From an uncultured Mollicutes bacterium (lineage in GTDB: Bacteria; Bacillota_I; Bacilli_A; RF39; UBA660), in assembly GCA_900550145.1 (NCBI GenBank), contig URRF01000012.1, positions 1 through 36,148 of the forward strand: a DNA stretch of 36,148 bases, in the 5' to 3' direction. The position numbers and the translations under genes were made by a program. Below the pieces are notes generated by a model that had not been told where the DNA came from, made no database searches, and saw nothing but the letters and a program-made list of their open reading frames with translations. This document shows, in pieces, positions 11,222-18,364 of this stretch. The stretch's first letter is position 1, and each line of letters begins with the position of its first letter.

Positions 11222-11734
11222 ATGATCGATCAAAAAACCTTAGATGAATTCAGTAAAATATATGATGAAACTTATAATGATGTTTTAAGATATGTAGTTT
11301 GTAAATGTTCTAATATATCTGATGTAGAAGATATAATTCAAAATATTTATTTAGATGTTTATAAAAAATTGCCTAATATATCAAAATCATATATTATGGG
11401 GATTTCGAAAAATAAAGTTAATGATTATTATAGATATAATTATAAACGAAAAATTTTAGAAATGTTTAGTAAAGAGGAAATAGAAGTGGATTATAAATCT
11501 GATGTGGATATTGAGAGTGCAACTATAATGAAATATGATGTTGATTTGGTGTGGAAATATTTAAAGAAAAAGAAAGCAGTAATTCCAAAAGTATTTTGTT
11601 TATATTTCAAACTAGGTTTAACAATTAAGGAAATTTCTTTAGAACTAGGTATAAGTGAATCAAATGTAAAACATTATTTGTATAGAACTATAAGAGAACT
11701 GAATGAATTTTTAAAGGGGGATTATAATGAATAA
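11222..11734 (+). CDS. ECF-type RNA polymerase sigma factor (copy 1)
   Basis: Alternative sigma factor of 170 aa with region 2 (residues about 5-75, containing DVEDIIQNIYLDVYKKL) and region 4 (about 110-165, helix-turn-helix GLTIKEISLELGISESNVKHYLYRTIREL). It starts at ATG 11222 after GAGGTG, and the next gene overlaps it by 8 nt. It is clearly paralogous to the gene at 14250: MKYDVDLVWK, TIKEIS, ISESNVKHY and YRTI are shared. Likely held by the membrane protein downstream and released on an envelope signal (inferred). Confidence 0.9.
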   Translation: MIDQKTLDEFSKIYDETYNDVLRYVVCKCSNISDVEDIIQNIYLDVYKKLPNISKSYIMGISKNKVNDYYRYNYKRKILEMFSKEEIEVDYKSDVDIESATIMKYDVDLVWKYLKKKKAVIPKVFCLYFKLGLTIKEISLELGISESNVKHYLYRTIRELNEFLKGDYNE

Positions 11735-12389
11735 GACAATTAAGGATATTTTTGATGAAAAAATAAATAAAAAAGAAATATATAATAAAGTTTTATTTAA
11801 ATTAGAAAGGAAAAATAGTATGAAAAATAATGGTGTTTTAAGATATGTAATACCTACTTTTGTTATGATAATAATATGTGCAATATTTGTTGTGAATAAT
11901 AAGGAAGTAGGTGTAGATAAACAAAATATTTTTGTAAATGAGATAAAAAATAAAGATGAAGTTATTGGAGATATTGATGGAAGATATGAGGAAATTTCTT
12001 TAAATGAAATTGAAAAAATATTACCATTTGTTAAAGATGTGATAATACCTAATAATTTAGAGGAAAATAGAACAGGATTGATGTATGCAAGTAATGACGT
12101 TACTAGTGAAAGATATAATATGTTGATAGGATATTCTATTATGTATTTTAATGATGATGAACTTGTTGATATATTTGTATCAGAAACTGAAAAAGTACGT
12201 CCTAGGTGTTTATACTATATTACCGATGAGATGAAGCCATCATTTATAAATGGTATAGAAATAAAAATTGGTAAATATGGTAATGAATATATAGTAACAT
12301 TTAGTTATGATAATAAATATTTTGATATAGAAACTAGAAATATAGATAAAAATTCGTTAATCACTTTGATAAAATCAATTATAAAGTAA
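11727..12389 (+). CDS. Membrane-anchored putative anti-sigma factor (copy 1)
   Basis: A 220-aa protein with a short cytosolic N-terminus (1-36), one TM helix (about 37-56) and an extracytoplasmic domain that resembles DUF4367-like sensor domains (ending in DNKYFDIETRN and LITLIKSIIK). It is translationally coupled to the sigma gene, since ATG 11727 lies inside its last codons after GGGGG. That arrangement is typical of an anti-sigma factor. The paralogue at 14756 ends in the same LLKSIIK-type tail. No zinc-binding ZAS motif (HxxxCxxC) is visible, so the mode of sigma binding is unclear. Confidence 0.7.
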   Translation: MNKTIKDIFDEKINKKEIYNKVLFKLERKNSMKNNGVLRYVIPTFVMIIICAIFVVNNKEVGVDKQNIFVNEIKNKDEVIGDIDGRYEEISLNEIEKILPFVKDVIIPNNLEENRTGLMYASNDVTSERYNMLIGYSIMYFNDDELVDIFVSETEKVRPRCLYYITDEMKPSFINGIEIKIGKYGNEYIVTFSYDNKYFDIETRNIDKNSLITLIKSIIK

Positions 12390-12394
12390 ATCAT

Positions 12395-12443
12395 TTTGAT
12401 ATGAACCCCGTTTCTTGGACATAGAAACGGGGTTCATATCAAA
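12395..12443. repeat. Long perfect inverted repeat (21-bp arms, 7-nt loop)
   Basis: Arms at 12395-12415 and 12423-12443 are perfectly complementary, with loop tggacat and a GC-rich core (aaccccg/cggggtt) that is unusual in this AT-rich setting. It starts 5 nt after the anti-sigma stop. It could terminate that operon, but no T-run follows on either strand, so it may instead be a processed RNA hairpin or a protein site. Confidence 0.85.
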
Positions 12444-12614
12444 TAAAGTGAATTAATAATAAATGAAAAAAATGAGTAAAAAAAATACTCAGTTTTAAGC
12501 ATGAAAAAAATTCTAAAATAAGGAATAAAAAGTGTAAATTAGAAAATCTTTGAAAATAAGTAAGTTAAAACTACAAAAAAATTGTAAAATCCGGAAACTC
12601 AACTTAATAAGTAA

Positions 12615-12642
12615 TTGACATTATTATATTAAGTGTTATAAT
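12615..12642 (+). promoter_or_regulatory. Strong sigma-A promoter upstream of a leader terminator
   Basis: A perfect TTGACA (12615-12620), a 16-nt spacer and a perfect TATAAT (12637-12642) preceded by TG (extended -10). This is the best consensus promoter in the window. The start site should be near 12649. Confidence 0.8.
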
Positions 12643-12685
12643 GTTACTGTGTGAGTTGGAAATTTAATATTAGTGATAAATGAAG

Positions 12686-12710
12686 TAACTAAAAAGTTTA
12701 GTTATTTTTT
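12686..12710 (+). terminator. Leader terminator / possible attenuator or small-RNA terminator
   Basis: An 8-bp stem TAACTAAA/TTTAGTTA, loop AAG, then six Ts. It lies only about 40 nt after the predicted start site and 41 nt before the next start codon, so the promoter would give a transcript of about 60 nt unless the terminator is read through. Confidence 0.7.
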
Positions 12711-12751
12711 ATTCTCAATAGTTTTATATGAGCAAATGGAAGAGGTGTAAT

Positions 12752-12967
12752 ATGAGCTTTTATAAAGATTATAAGGTGAATGAAGGGTTACTAATATTAA
12801 CTGATTTATTAAAAATATTGTATATGAGTAAATCTATTGTTTTACCTAATGAAATATTTAATGAAGTGAAAAAATTGTATGAGTTATTAATAGAGTATGA
12901 AGAGGGAGAATATTTAGATAATGACATTAAGAATGAAACATTATTTAGACGGGTTTATTATAAGTAA
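12752..12967 (+). CDS. Small hypothetical protein, 71 aa
   Basis: Not recognised. ATG 12752 is chosen over ATG 12728 because AGAGGTG ends 4 nt upstream. The product (MSFYKDYKVNEG...) is acidic and mostly helical (IFNEVKKLYELLIEYEEGEYLDNDIKN), with no signal peptide or TM segment, so cytoplasmic. It lies behind a strong promoter and a leader terminator and converges with an HTH-regulator gene. The controlled expression suggests a regulatory or stress role, but nothing in the sequence shows it. Confidence 0.65.
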   Translation: MSFYKDYKVNEGLLILTDLLKILYMSKSIVLPNEIFNEVKKLYELLIEYEEGEYLDNDIKNETLFRRVYYK

Positions 12968-12992
12968 AAGAACTAATTAGTTATTAGTTCTT
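12968..12992. terminator. Hairpin between convergent genes
   Basis: A perfect 10-bp stem AAGAACTAAT/ATTAGTTCTT, loop tagtt. It lies between the 71-aa gene and the minus-strand HTH gene and overlaps the latter's 3' end. A T-rich tail is present only on the minus strand (cttttact). Confidence 0.6.
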
Positions 12993-13414
12993 CCACATAA
13001 GAAATCCATTGATAAATTGTATTTAATGCATATTTGATATGCAAAAGATGTAAGTAGTAATGTATTACCATTCTCATAAGAACATATTGTTGAACTTGTT
13101 GTGTTAAGTAATGATGCAAGATCTTTCTGAGTTAGTTTATGCTTATTCCTTAAATCTAGTATTCTTTTTCCTATGAGAGCTTTATTTAATTCTTTTGAAA
13201 ATTTTATTGTGTTTTTATTATTGCTTAGGCCAACTATGTAATCCATGCTTACTTTATAATAATTGCATAATTCATTCAAGTGTATTAAAGGAATTGTTAC
13301 TTTGCCGGTTTCCCATCCAGAATATGTTCTACGATCTATTTTTAGTATGCTGGCAATATCCTTTTGATGTAGATCGTGTAACTCTCTTAGTTCGAAAATT
13401 CTATCAAAAAACAT
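12977..13414 (-). CDS. Tandem XRE-family helix-turn-helix regulator
   Basis: 145 aa with two complete Cro/C1-type HTH domains. The first is at about 5-62 (LHQKDIASILKIDRRTYSGWETGK) and the second at about 82-140 (LTQKDLASLLNTTSSTICSYENG); each ends with a similar S-M-D-Y/F-I/L-x-G segment. I choose the start at 13414 (MFFDRIF), which follows GGTGAT closely. It binds DNA as a probable repressor and may itself form a pseudo-dimer. It is transcribed away from the 220-aa gene at 13522, which it could control through the shared 13415-13521 region. Confidence 0.85.
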   Translation of the reverse strand: MFFDRIFELRELHDLHQKDIASILKIDRRTYSGWETGKVTIPLIHLNELCNYYKVSMDYIVGLSNNKNTIKFSKELNKALIGKRILDLRNKHKLTQKDLASLLNTTSSTICSYENGNTLLLTSFAYQICIKYNLSMDFLCGRTNN

Positions 13415-13466
13415 AAAATCACCACAATATAATTTTCCCATTAAATTTTAAATTATTAGTTAAATG

Positions 13467-13495
13467 CTGAAAAATACGAATTGCTATGTTATAAT
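13467..13495 (+). promoter_or_regulatory. Extended -10 promoter for the 220-aa orphan gene
   Basis: TATAAT at 13490-13495, preceded by TG one base upstream, with a weak -35 CTGAAA at 13467-13472 (17-nt spacer). It lies in the divergent region shared with the HTH gene. Confidence 0.55.
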
Positions 13496-13521
13496 AAATT
13501 TACAAGGGAGTGCTTTGTGTT

Positions 13522-14184
13522 ATGGAATTAACTGAAAAGAAAAAGGAAATAATGGAATTATCGTTAAATACGAGAAGTAATGGTGTTTTTATATATAAGC
13601 TTTTGGATAGTGGTTGTTTAGATAATGCATTATCTATGTTAACGAATGAAAATATTGTTAAGACAAATGCAGTGTTATCTGTAAAAGAGTATTTTAATGC
13701 TAATGAACAATTTATTGATTTGTTATCGGAGTTTATACATTTTTTTGAAAAGAATTTTGCGGCTTTGTGTAATAAAGAAGTTTATATAGAACTTATATTA
13801 AAGGATAAAGCGCCAGAGTTTTTGTTATCAAAGAAGTATTGGGGAAATAATAATTATATTGATTATTATAAGTATAATATGAAAAAGATTATTGTAGAAA
13901 ATACATTAAAGATAATTAGATTTATATCAGATAATAAGGAGTTTAAAAAACTAAATATTTATAATTTGGATATAAATAATGAGAATGACGTTGATAGGTT
14001 GTTTGAATTTATTAAGAATTTGGTATGGTGTAATTATGATGAATATTCATTATTATATGTTTTTCTTATAGAAAATGAGGAAAATATAACTAGTGATATT
14101 AAAGATTTTTATGATAATAACTGGAAAAAATTGATGAGTAATTATAATAAAAAGATTAGATATGTAAGAAAAATAGTGTCTTAA
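13522..14184 (+). CDS. Hypothetical helical cytosolic protein, 220 aa
   Basis: Not recognised. The product is rich in Asn, Lys, Glu and aromatic residues and predicted largely helical, with no signal peptide or TM segment. ATG 13522 lies 11 nt after AAGGGAG. It sits divergent from the tandem-HTH regulator and upstream of the second sigma factor gene. A weak AT-only stem, AAATAAA/TTTATTT, follows the stop. No catalytic motif is visible. Confidence 0.75.
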   Translation: MELTEKKKEIMELSLNTRSNGVFIYKLLDSGCLDNALSMLTNENIVKTNAVLSVKEYFNANEQFIDLLSEFIHFFEKNFAALCNKEVYIELILKDKAPEFLLSKKYWGNNNYIDYYKYNMKKIIVENTLKIIRFISDNKEFKKLNIYNLDINNENDVDRLFEFIKNLVWCNYDEYSLLYVFLIENEENITSDIKDFYDNNWKKLMSNYNKKIRYVRKIVS

Positions 14185-14203
14185 ATAAATATTAAGTTTA
14201 TTT

Positions 14204-14230
14204 GGGACTTTTTTATTTGTTTGTGGCACT
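14204..14230 (+). promoter_or_regulatory. Candidate ECF-type promoter of sigma factor gene 2
   Basis: GGGAC at 14204-14208, a 17-nt spacer and GCACT at 14226-14230, with GAGGTG exactly 35 nt from the start of the first element, as in the paralogous locus at 11176. The neighbouring TATTATAAT is too close to the RBS to serve as a normal -10. Confidence 0.45.
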
Positions 14231-14249
14231 ATTATAATGAGGTGTTAAA

Positions 14250-14753
14250 ATGATCGATTATAAAACCCAAGATAAGTTTGATAAATTATATAATGAAACG
14301 CATAGAGATATTTTAAAATATATTGTTCTTAATTGTTATAATTTAGAGGATGCAAAGGATATATTGCAAAGTACATATTTGGAGGTATATAAAAAAATAG
14401 ATGTTGTAAATGATAAAAAATATATTGTTGGTATTGCTAAGAACAAAATAAAAAGGTTTTATAGATTTAAATATAAGATCAAAAATATGTTTTTGTATAA
14501 TGAAGAGATATCAACGATAGATAATGTCTCATCAGATTATAACTTAGAGGAAAGTATTTTTATGAAATATGATGTTGATTTGGTATGGAAATTAATAAGT
14601 AAAAAACCGGCAGTTGTGTCTAAAGTGATTTATCTTTATTATTATGAAGGATATACAATAAAAGAGATATCGAGTATTTTAAATATAAGTGAATCGAATG
14701 TAAAACATTATATATATAGAACTATAAATGAATTAAATATACGAGGAGTGTAA
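14250..14753 (+). CDS. ECF-type RNA polymerase sigma factor (copy 2)
   Basis: 167 aa, paralogous to the sigma factor at 11222. Region 2 carries LEDAKDILQSTYLEVYKKI, and region 4 carries GYTIKEISSILNISESNVKHYIYRT. The stretch from GAGGTG through the first six bases after the start codon (gaggtgttaaaatgatcgat) is identical in both genes, so they arose by duplication. The stop lies 2 nt before the GTG of the partner gene. It probably directs a separate or overlapping envelope regulon. Confidence 0.9.
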   Translation: MIDYKTQDKFDKLYNETHRDILKYIVLNCYNLEDAKDILQSTYLEVYKKIDVVNDKKYIVGIAKNKIKRFYRFKYKIKNMFLYNEEISTIDNVSSDYNLEESIFMKYDVDLVWKLISKKPAVVSKVIYLYYYEGYTIKEISSILNISESNVKHYIYRTINELNIRGV

Positions 14754-14755
14754 AA

Positions 14756-15424
14756 GTGAAAAGTAGAATAAATGAAATTATTGATAAAAAAATGAAATAT
14801 GAGGTGCATGATAAAGTTTTAGCAATTGCTAATAGAAAAAGAAATTCTTGTGTGCAAATATTAAGATTATCTTTTTCTATTATTGTATTAACTATTATGT
14901 TATTTATGTTTATGAATAATAATTATGCTAAATATGATTTTAAGGATAATATTATAATAAATGAAAGAAAAAGTATGGGTGGAAGTAAAATTGATGCGAT
15001 AGCAATTCCAATTTATAATAACAATGATTATAAAAATAATGAAGGGATAAGTGAGTATAAATTTTATAAAGATATAGAATTATTGTCAAAGTATGATGAT
15101 ATTTCTATGTATGCTATTTATGGGAGAAAGAATAAGAGTGATAAAGAATATAATGTGTTTAATTGTTATAATATAGTATATATTAATAGAGAAGATAATA
15201 AAGAAATAAATATAAATTTTTCAAGGAAAAATAAACCGTTTAGAGATTATCATTTTGATGATGTAGCTTTTTATTCTATAATAAATGATACTAAAATAAA
15301 AATATTTAAATATGAAGATATATATTTTACTGAGTTTATTTATAATGGTGTGAATTTTGATATAGAATTACAAAATGTTGATAAAGAAGAATTGGTTGTT
15401 TTATTAAAATCAATAATAAAATAG
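14756..15424 (+). CDS. Membrane-anchored putative anti-sigma factor (copy 2)
   Basis: 222 aa. A basic cytosolic N-terminus (1-33), one TM helix (about 34-54) and an extracytoplasmic domain. The GTG start at 14756 follows CGAGGAG. The N-terminal helix INEIIDKKMKYEVHDKVL and the C-terminal VNFDIELQNVDKEEL...LLKSIIK match the copy-1 partner (IKDIFDEKINKKEIYNKVL, YFDIETRNIDKNSL...LIKSIIK). The rest has diverged strongly, as expected if the sensor domains detect different signals. No ZAS motif is seen. Confidence 0.7.
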   Translation: MKSRINEIIDKKMKYEVHDKVLAIANRKRNSCVQILRLSFSIIVLTIMLFMFMNNNYAKYDFKDNIIINERKSMGGSKIDAIAIPIYNNNDYKNNEGISEYKFYKDIELLSKYDDISMYAIYGRKNKSDKEYNVFNCYNIVYINREDNKEININFSRKNKPFRDYHFDDVAFYSIINDTKIKIFKYEDIYFTEFIYNGVNFDIELQNVDKEELVVLLKSIIK

Positions 15425-15430
15425 AAAGAG

Positions 15431-15459
15431 TTGTTGAATGTTTGTATGTATGATATACT
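15431..15459 (+). promoter_or_regulatory. Promoter of the lipoprotein gene
   Basis: TTGTTG at 15431-15436, 17-nt spacer, TATACT at 15454-15459 with an extended TG. The same ATGATATACT word occurs in the promoter at 32549. Confidence 0.55.
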
Positions 15460-15483
15460 CAAAATATTAAGAGGTGGCTAAGT

Positions 15484-16140
15484 GTGAAAAGGATAATTTG
15501 TTTACTAATAATTGTGTGTTTTGTATTTACTGGATGTACATTAAACAATAATAATAATAATAGTGGAGGTAAAATAATATTAAAATTAAATCATCGTATT
15601 AATTTAGAAGAAGAGAAGGAGGAAGATATAAATAGAAAAAGTGTGAGTATAAAACTTGGTAAAATTCCTGAAACATCTCAAAAAAAATATGAAAATGAAG
15701 ATTATTTTTTGGAGGTAAAAGATTATATAAAAAATAATTTTAGTATAGAACTAAGTGATAATTGGGATTATTTTGTTCATTATTATGATGAAGCTGAAAC
15801 TATGGGTTTTATAGAGTTTATGTATAAGATAGGTGAGATAAATACCAATAAGGTAATTATGTTATTTTTTGAAAATAATAATATTAATAGTGTAGTTTAT
15901 AAATATTTAGATGGTAAGGTAAATGAGGATGAATTGCTTAATAGGTTAAAAGTGTTTAAGGATACTTATATGCAAGAACAATATAAGTTAAAAGATGATG
16001 AGAAATTTTTGGAAGAAAGAACAAATTATACATATTATTATAATGTAGATAAGTTGGTTTATAGTTATGCTGTTTTCTTTACTTATGGAGAACTTGATTT
16101 GATAAATAATGATAATGGTAGTGAATATTTTATTAATTAA
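15484..16140 (+). CDS. Putative lipoprotein of unknown function
   Basis: 218 aa. A type II signal peptide with lipobox FTGC (Cys18) would anchor the mature protein to the outer face of the membrane. An Asn run (residues 21-26) encoded by repeated aat codons follows. The remainder is acidic and aromatic-rich with no motif I recognise. GTG 15484 follows GAGGTGG at a 6-nt spacing. It stands alone behind its own promoter, downstream of the second sigma/anti-sigma pair; it could be part of that envelope-response group, but this is not shown. Confidence 0.8.
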   Translation: MKRIICLLIIVCFVFTGCTLNNNNNNSGGKIILKLNHRINLEEEKEEDINRKSVSIKLGKIPETSQKKYENEDYFLEVKDYIKNNFSIELSDNWDYFVHYYDEAETMGFIEFMYKIGEINTNKVIMLFFENNNINSVVYKYLDGKVNEDELLNRLKVFKDTYMQEQYKLKDDEKFLEERTNYTYYYNVDKLVYSYAVFFTYGELDLINNDNGSEYFIN

Positions 16141-16146
16141 AATTTG

Positions 16147-16185
16147 TTTACAGTAAAATGTATTTTCAATATTGAATACTGTAAA
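16147..16185 (+). promoter_or_regulatory. Nested inverted repeat overlapping a promoter (candidate operator)
   Basis: Outer arms TTTACAGTA (16147-16155) and TACTGTAAA (16177-16185) enclose a perfect 12-bp palindrome TTCAATATTGAA (16165-16176). The second arm and the palindrome overlap the -35 of the next promoter. Confidence 0.6.
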
Positions 16186-16200
16186 TAAATTTATTATAAT
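16172..16200 (+). promoter_or_regulatory. Promoter of the 16228 gene
   Basis: TTGAAT at 16172-16177, 17-nt spacer, perfect TATAAT at 16195-16200. The RBS AGGAG follows at 16218-16222. Confidence 0.65.
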
Positions 16201-16227
16201 AAATTGTAGTAAAGAATAGGAGAGTTT

Positions 16228-17367
16228 ATGGAAAAAGATGAAATAACTGAAACAGGAAAAGAAAGCATGAAGAATAATAAAACATTGCTTATTGTAGTAG
16301 CAGCAGTGTTAACTGTTTTACTTGTATTTGGAATGCTTAAATTAGTAGATGTTATAACTGGTTCGTCTATTGTTACAAATAGTGAAGGTAAGTTAAAATT
16401 AAGGGAATTAGAAAAAATAGAACTTGAAGATTATAAATCTAGTGTATTTTCTATGAAGAAACCAAAGGGATGGCAAGTTTCAACAGGGGGAGATGGAATT
16501 TATTATGCAATAAGAGTAACTGATCCTACTGATAGTAGAAATCAAATATTTTTGATGATTAAAATGCAACCATTGTTAAAGAGTAATGAATCAAAGAGTT
16601 TTTGGGAATCTTATTATAGATTAAGTGGAAATAATCCTCAATATAGAGTATTTAGTGATGCTGTAGTTCTTGATAATCCTACAACGGAAGGATTTTATAA
16701 AAAATTCAATGATATTGCAGGTTATGTGAAGAGTGTTGATTCAAGTTTTTCGTCAATTAATTTTCCTACGTTTAATAATTTTATAAAGATTGATGAAGCT
16801 GAAGCAACTGCGTCTATGAAAAGTGTTGCGTTAGATAGTAAGGTATTAAGAGCGACATTTACGAATGAAAATGCTAAGGAAGCAGAGGGAATGTTTTTAG
16901 CATCAGTAGTAAATTTTGGTAATGATAGTAAAGGTGGCGTAGATACATTATATTATATGGTGTATGATATTATGACAATAACAAGTGTTAAAGATAGATT
17001 TATAGATTATAAAGATATTTTGCTTGAATCCATTAATTCAATTGAATTTACTGATAGTTATGTAAAACAAACTATTGATGATGGGAATGCTCAAACTAAG
17101 AATGCTCTTGCTTTAAGTGCTTCTATTCAAAGTGCTTTTGATTCATATATGAGTGCTTGGGAAAATAGGAATAAAACTTATGATATAATGAGTCAAAAAC
17201 AGAGTGATGCAATACTTGGATATGAAAGAGTATATAATACTGAAACTGGTGAAATATATAAGGCATATAATGGTTTTTTTGATGATTATAGTGGTAATAA
17301 GTATCAACCTATAGGTGATGAAATGTATACAAATAAAATAACAGGATATATTGATAAGGTTGATTAA
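16228..17367 (+). CDS. Single-TM extracytoplasmic protein of unknown function, 379 aa
   Basis: A cytosolic tail (1-17), one TM helix (about 19-41) and a large exported domain. The segment FSMKKPKGWQVSTGG near residues 73-87 resembles the start of PsbP/DcrB-like domains, a weak similarity. The C-terminal part (SAWENRNKTYDI, DAILGYERVYNTETGEIYKAYNGF) looks like a conserved module of uncharacterised Bacillota membrane proteins. No catalytic residues are obvious. The next gene starts 10 nt after its stop, so the two form an operon. Confidence 0.75.
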   Translation: MEKDEITETGKESMKNNKTLLIVVAAVLTVLLVFGMLKLVDVITGSSIVTNSEGKLKLRELEKIELEDYKSSVFSMKKPKGWQVSTGGDGIYYAIRVTDPTDSRNQIFLMIKMQPLLKSNESKSFWESYYRLSGNNPQYRVFSDAVVLDNPTTEGFYKKFNDIAGYVKSVDSSFSSINFPTFNNFIKIDEAEATASMKSVALDSKVLRATFTNENAKEAEGMFLASVVNFGNDSKGGVDTLYYMVYDIMTITSVKDRFIDYKDILLESINSIEFTDSYVKQTIDDGNAQTKNALALSASIQSAFDSYMSAWENRNKTYDIMSQKQSDAILGYERVYNTETGEIYKAYNGFFDDYSGNKYQPIGDEMYTNKITGYIDKVD

Positions 17368-17377
17368 TAGGTGTGTT

Positions 17378-18334
17378 ATGAAAGATAAGAAATTAATTTA
17401 TTATATTTGTGGTGTAACTGTATTGTTATTGATTGTTGCAATTTTGATAATTTTATTTAGTAAGGCAAATAGTAATGATGTTGATAATACTAATAGAGAT
17501 AATGATATAAAAAACTCTGGCTTGGTTAAGGAAGTTTTGAAAAATAAAAATAAGGATAAAAATGATTATAAAAAATTTATTGGTGGAGAAGTATTAAGTG
17601 ATAGTACTAATTTTATAGAATATGCTTTTATATCTAATAATAGAGCGTATATATATAATCCAGAAAAACTAAAAAATGGAGAGCTTAGCTATAAGTTTGT
17701 ATATGAAATACCAAGTAATATTGTAGTTACTAATATAGGTATTCCTCATGGAGCAGATATATATTTTTATGATAGTACTGGTAGGGAATACACTATTTAT
17801 GATGATAATGTAGATAATAATATAGAAGATAGTTTTGATATGTTTGAAAGAGCCACTTATAAGTTTAAAGAGGTTGATAATGCTTTATATTCAGTAGCAC
17901 ATAATTTAACTAGGGATTATGATTTAAGATGTAATCAATTTTATGTGAAAGATAATATTTTGTATGAAATACAAGAGGAGTATTATCATTTTACTGAAAA
18001 AAGAACTGTTCATGCAACAACATATAAGGTGAATGGTAATTATGAAGGTGAAAAAATATTACGTATTTATAATGACAGAATATTAAAAACAGATAAGGGA
18101 TTTTATGAAATAGCTAGATATAGTGGTGATGATGGACCAATAACTACAACTTTTAAAATAGATTTATTGAGTAAGTATTATGATGAGGTATTAACATTTA
18201 CGTATGAATATGTGGTACTTAAGGATTATACTTTAATTCCAATCGATGATGTTATGATAAATAGAAATAAAAAATATCAAACGAGTTTTTATGTTGATAG
18301 GTTTGAAGAAAAAAAGAATGTATTTGTAGAGTAA
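17378..18334 (+). CDS. Single-TM extracytoplasmic protein of unknown function, 318 aa
   Basis: A short Lys-rich N-terminus, one TM helix (about 7-27) and an exported beta-strand-rich, Tyr- and Asp-rich domain. Not recognised. ATG 17378 is preferred over an earlier in-frame start at 17351 because AGGTG lies 4 nt upstream. It sits 10 nt after the 16228 gene and before a bidirectional terminator, so it is the second gene of a two-gene operon; the partners may form one envelope complex. Confidence 0.75.
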   Translation: MKDKKLIYYICGVTVLLLIVAILIILFSKANSNDVDNTNRDNDIKNSGLVKEVLKNKNKDKNDYKKFIGGEVLSDSTNFIEYAFISNNRAYIYNPEKLKNGELSYKFVYEIPSNIVVTNIGIPHGADIYFYDSTGREYTIYDDNVDNNIEDSFDMFERATYKFKEVDNALYSVAHNLTRDYDLRCNQFYVKDNILYEIQEEYYHFTEKRTVHATTYKVNGNYEGEKILRIYNDRILKTDKGFYEIARYSGDDGPITTTFKIDLLSKYYDEVLTFTYEYVVLKDYTLIPIDDVMINRNKKYQTSFYVDRFEEKKNVFVE

Positions 18335-18337
18335 AAA

Positions 18338-18364
18338 AAAATTAGTTAGTTTTTAACTAATTTT
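18338..18364. terminator. Bidirectional terminator
   Basis: An 11-bp stem AAAATTAGTTA/TAACTAATTTT with a 5-nt loop (gtttt) and T-runs on both strands, between convergent genes. Confidence 0.8.

Larger units (their letters stand above)
12444..12751 (+). other. Intergenic stretch with promoter and leader terminator
   Basis: About 300 bases without a convincing gene. 12444-12610 is A-rich and featureless apart from a weak GAGTA/TACTC hairpin near 12472-12490 with a loop of As. The right part holds a strong promoter (12615-12642) and an intrinsic terminator (12686-12710), listed separately. Confidence 0.6.

Noticed and set aside
14233..14238. TATAAT directly before the RBS of sigma gene 2 as a -10 box
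   Set aside because: A start 7 nt downstream would remove most of GAGGTG, and no -35 lies at the right distance. The GGGAC-N17-GCACT element fits better.
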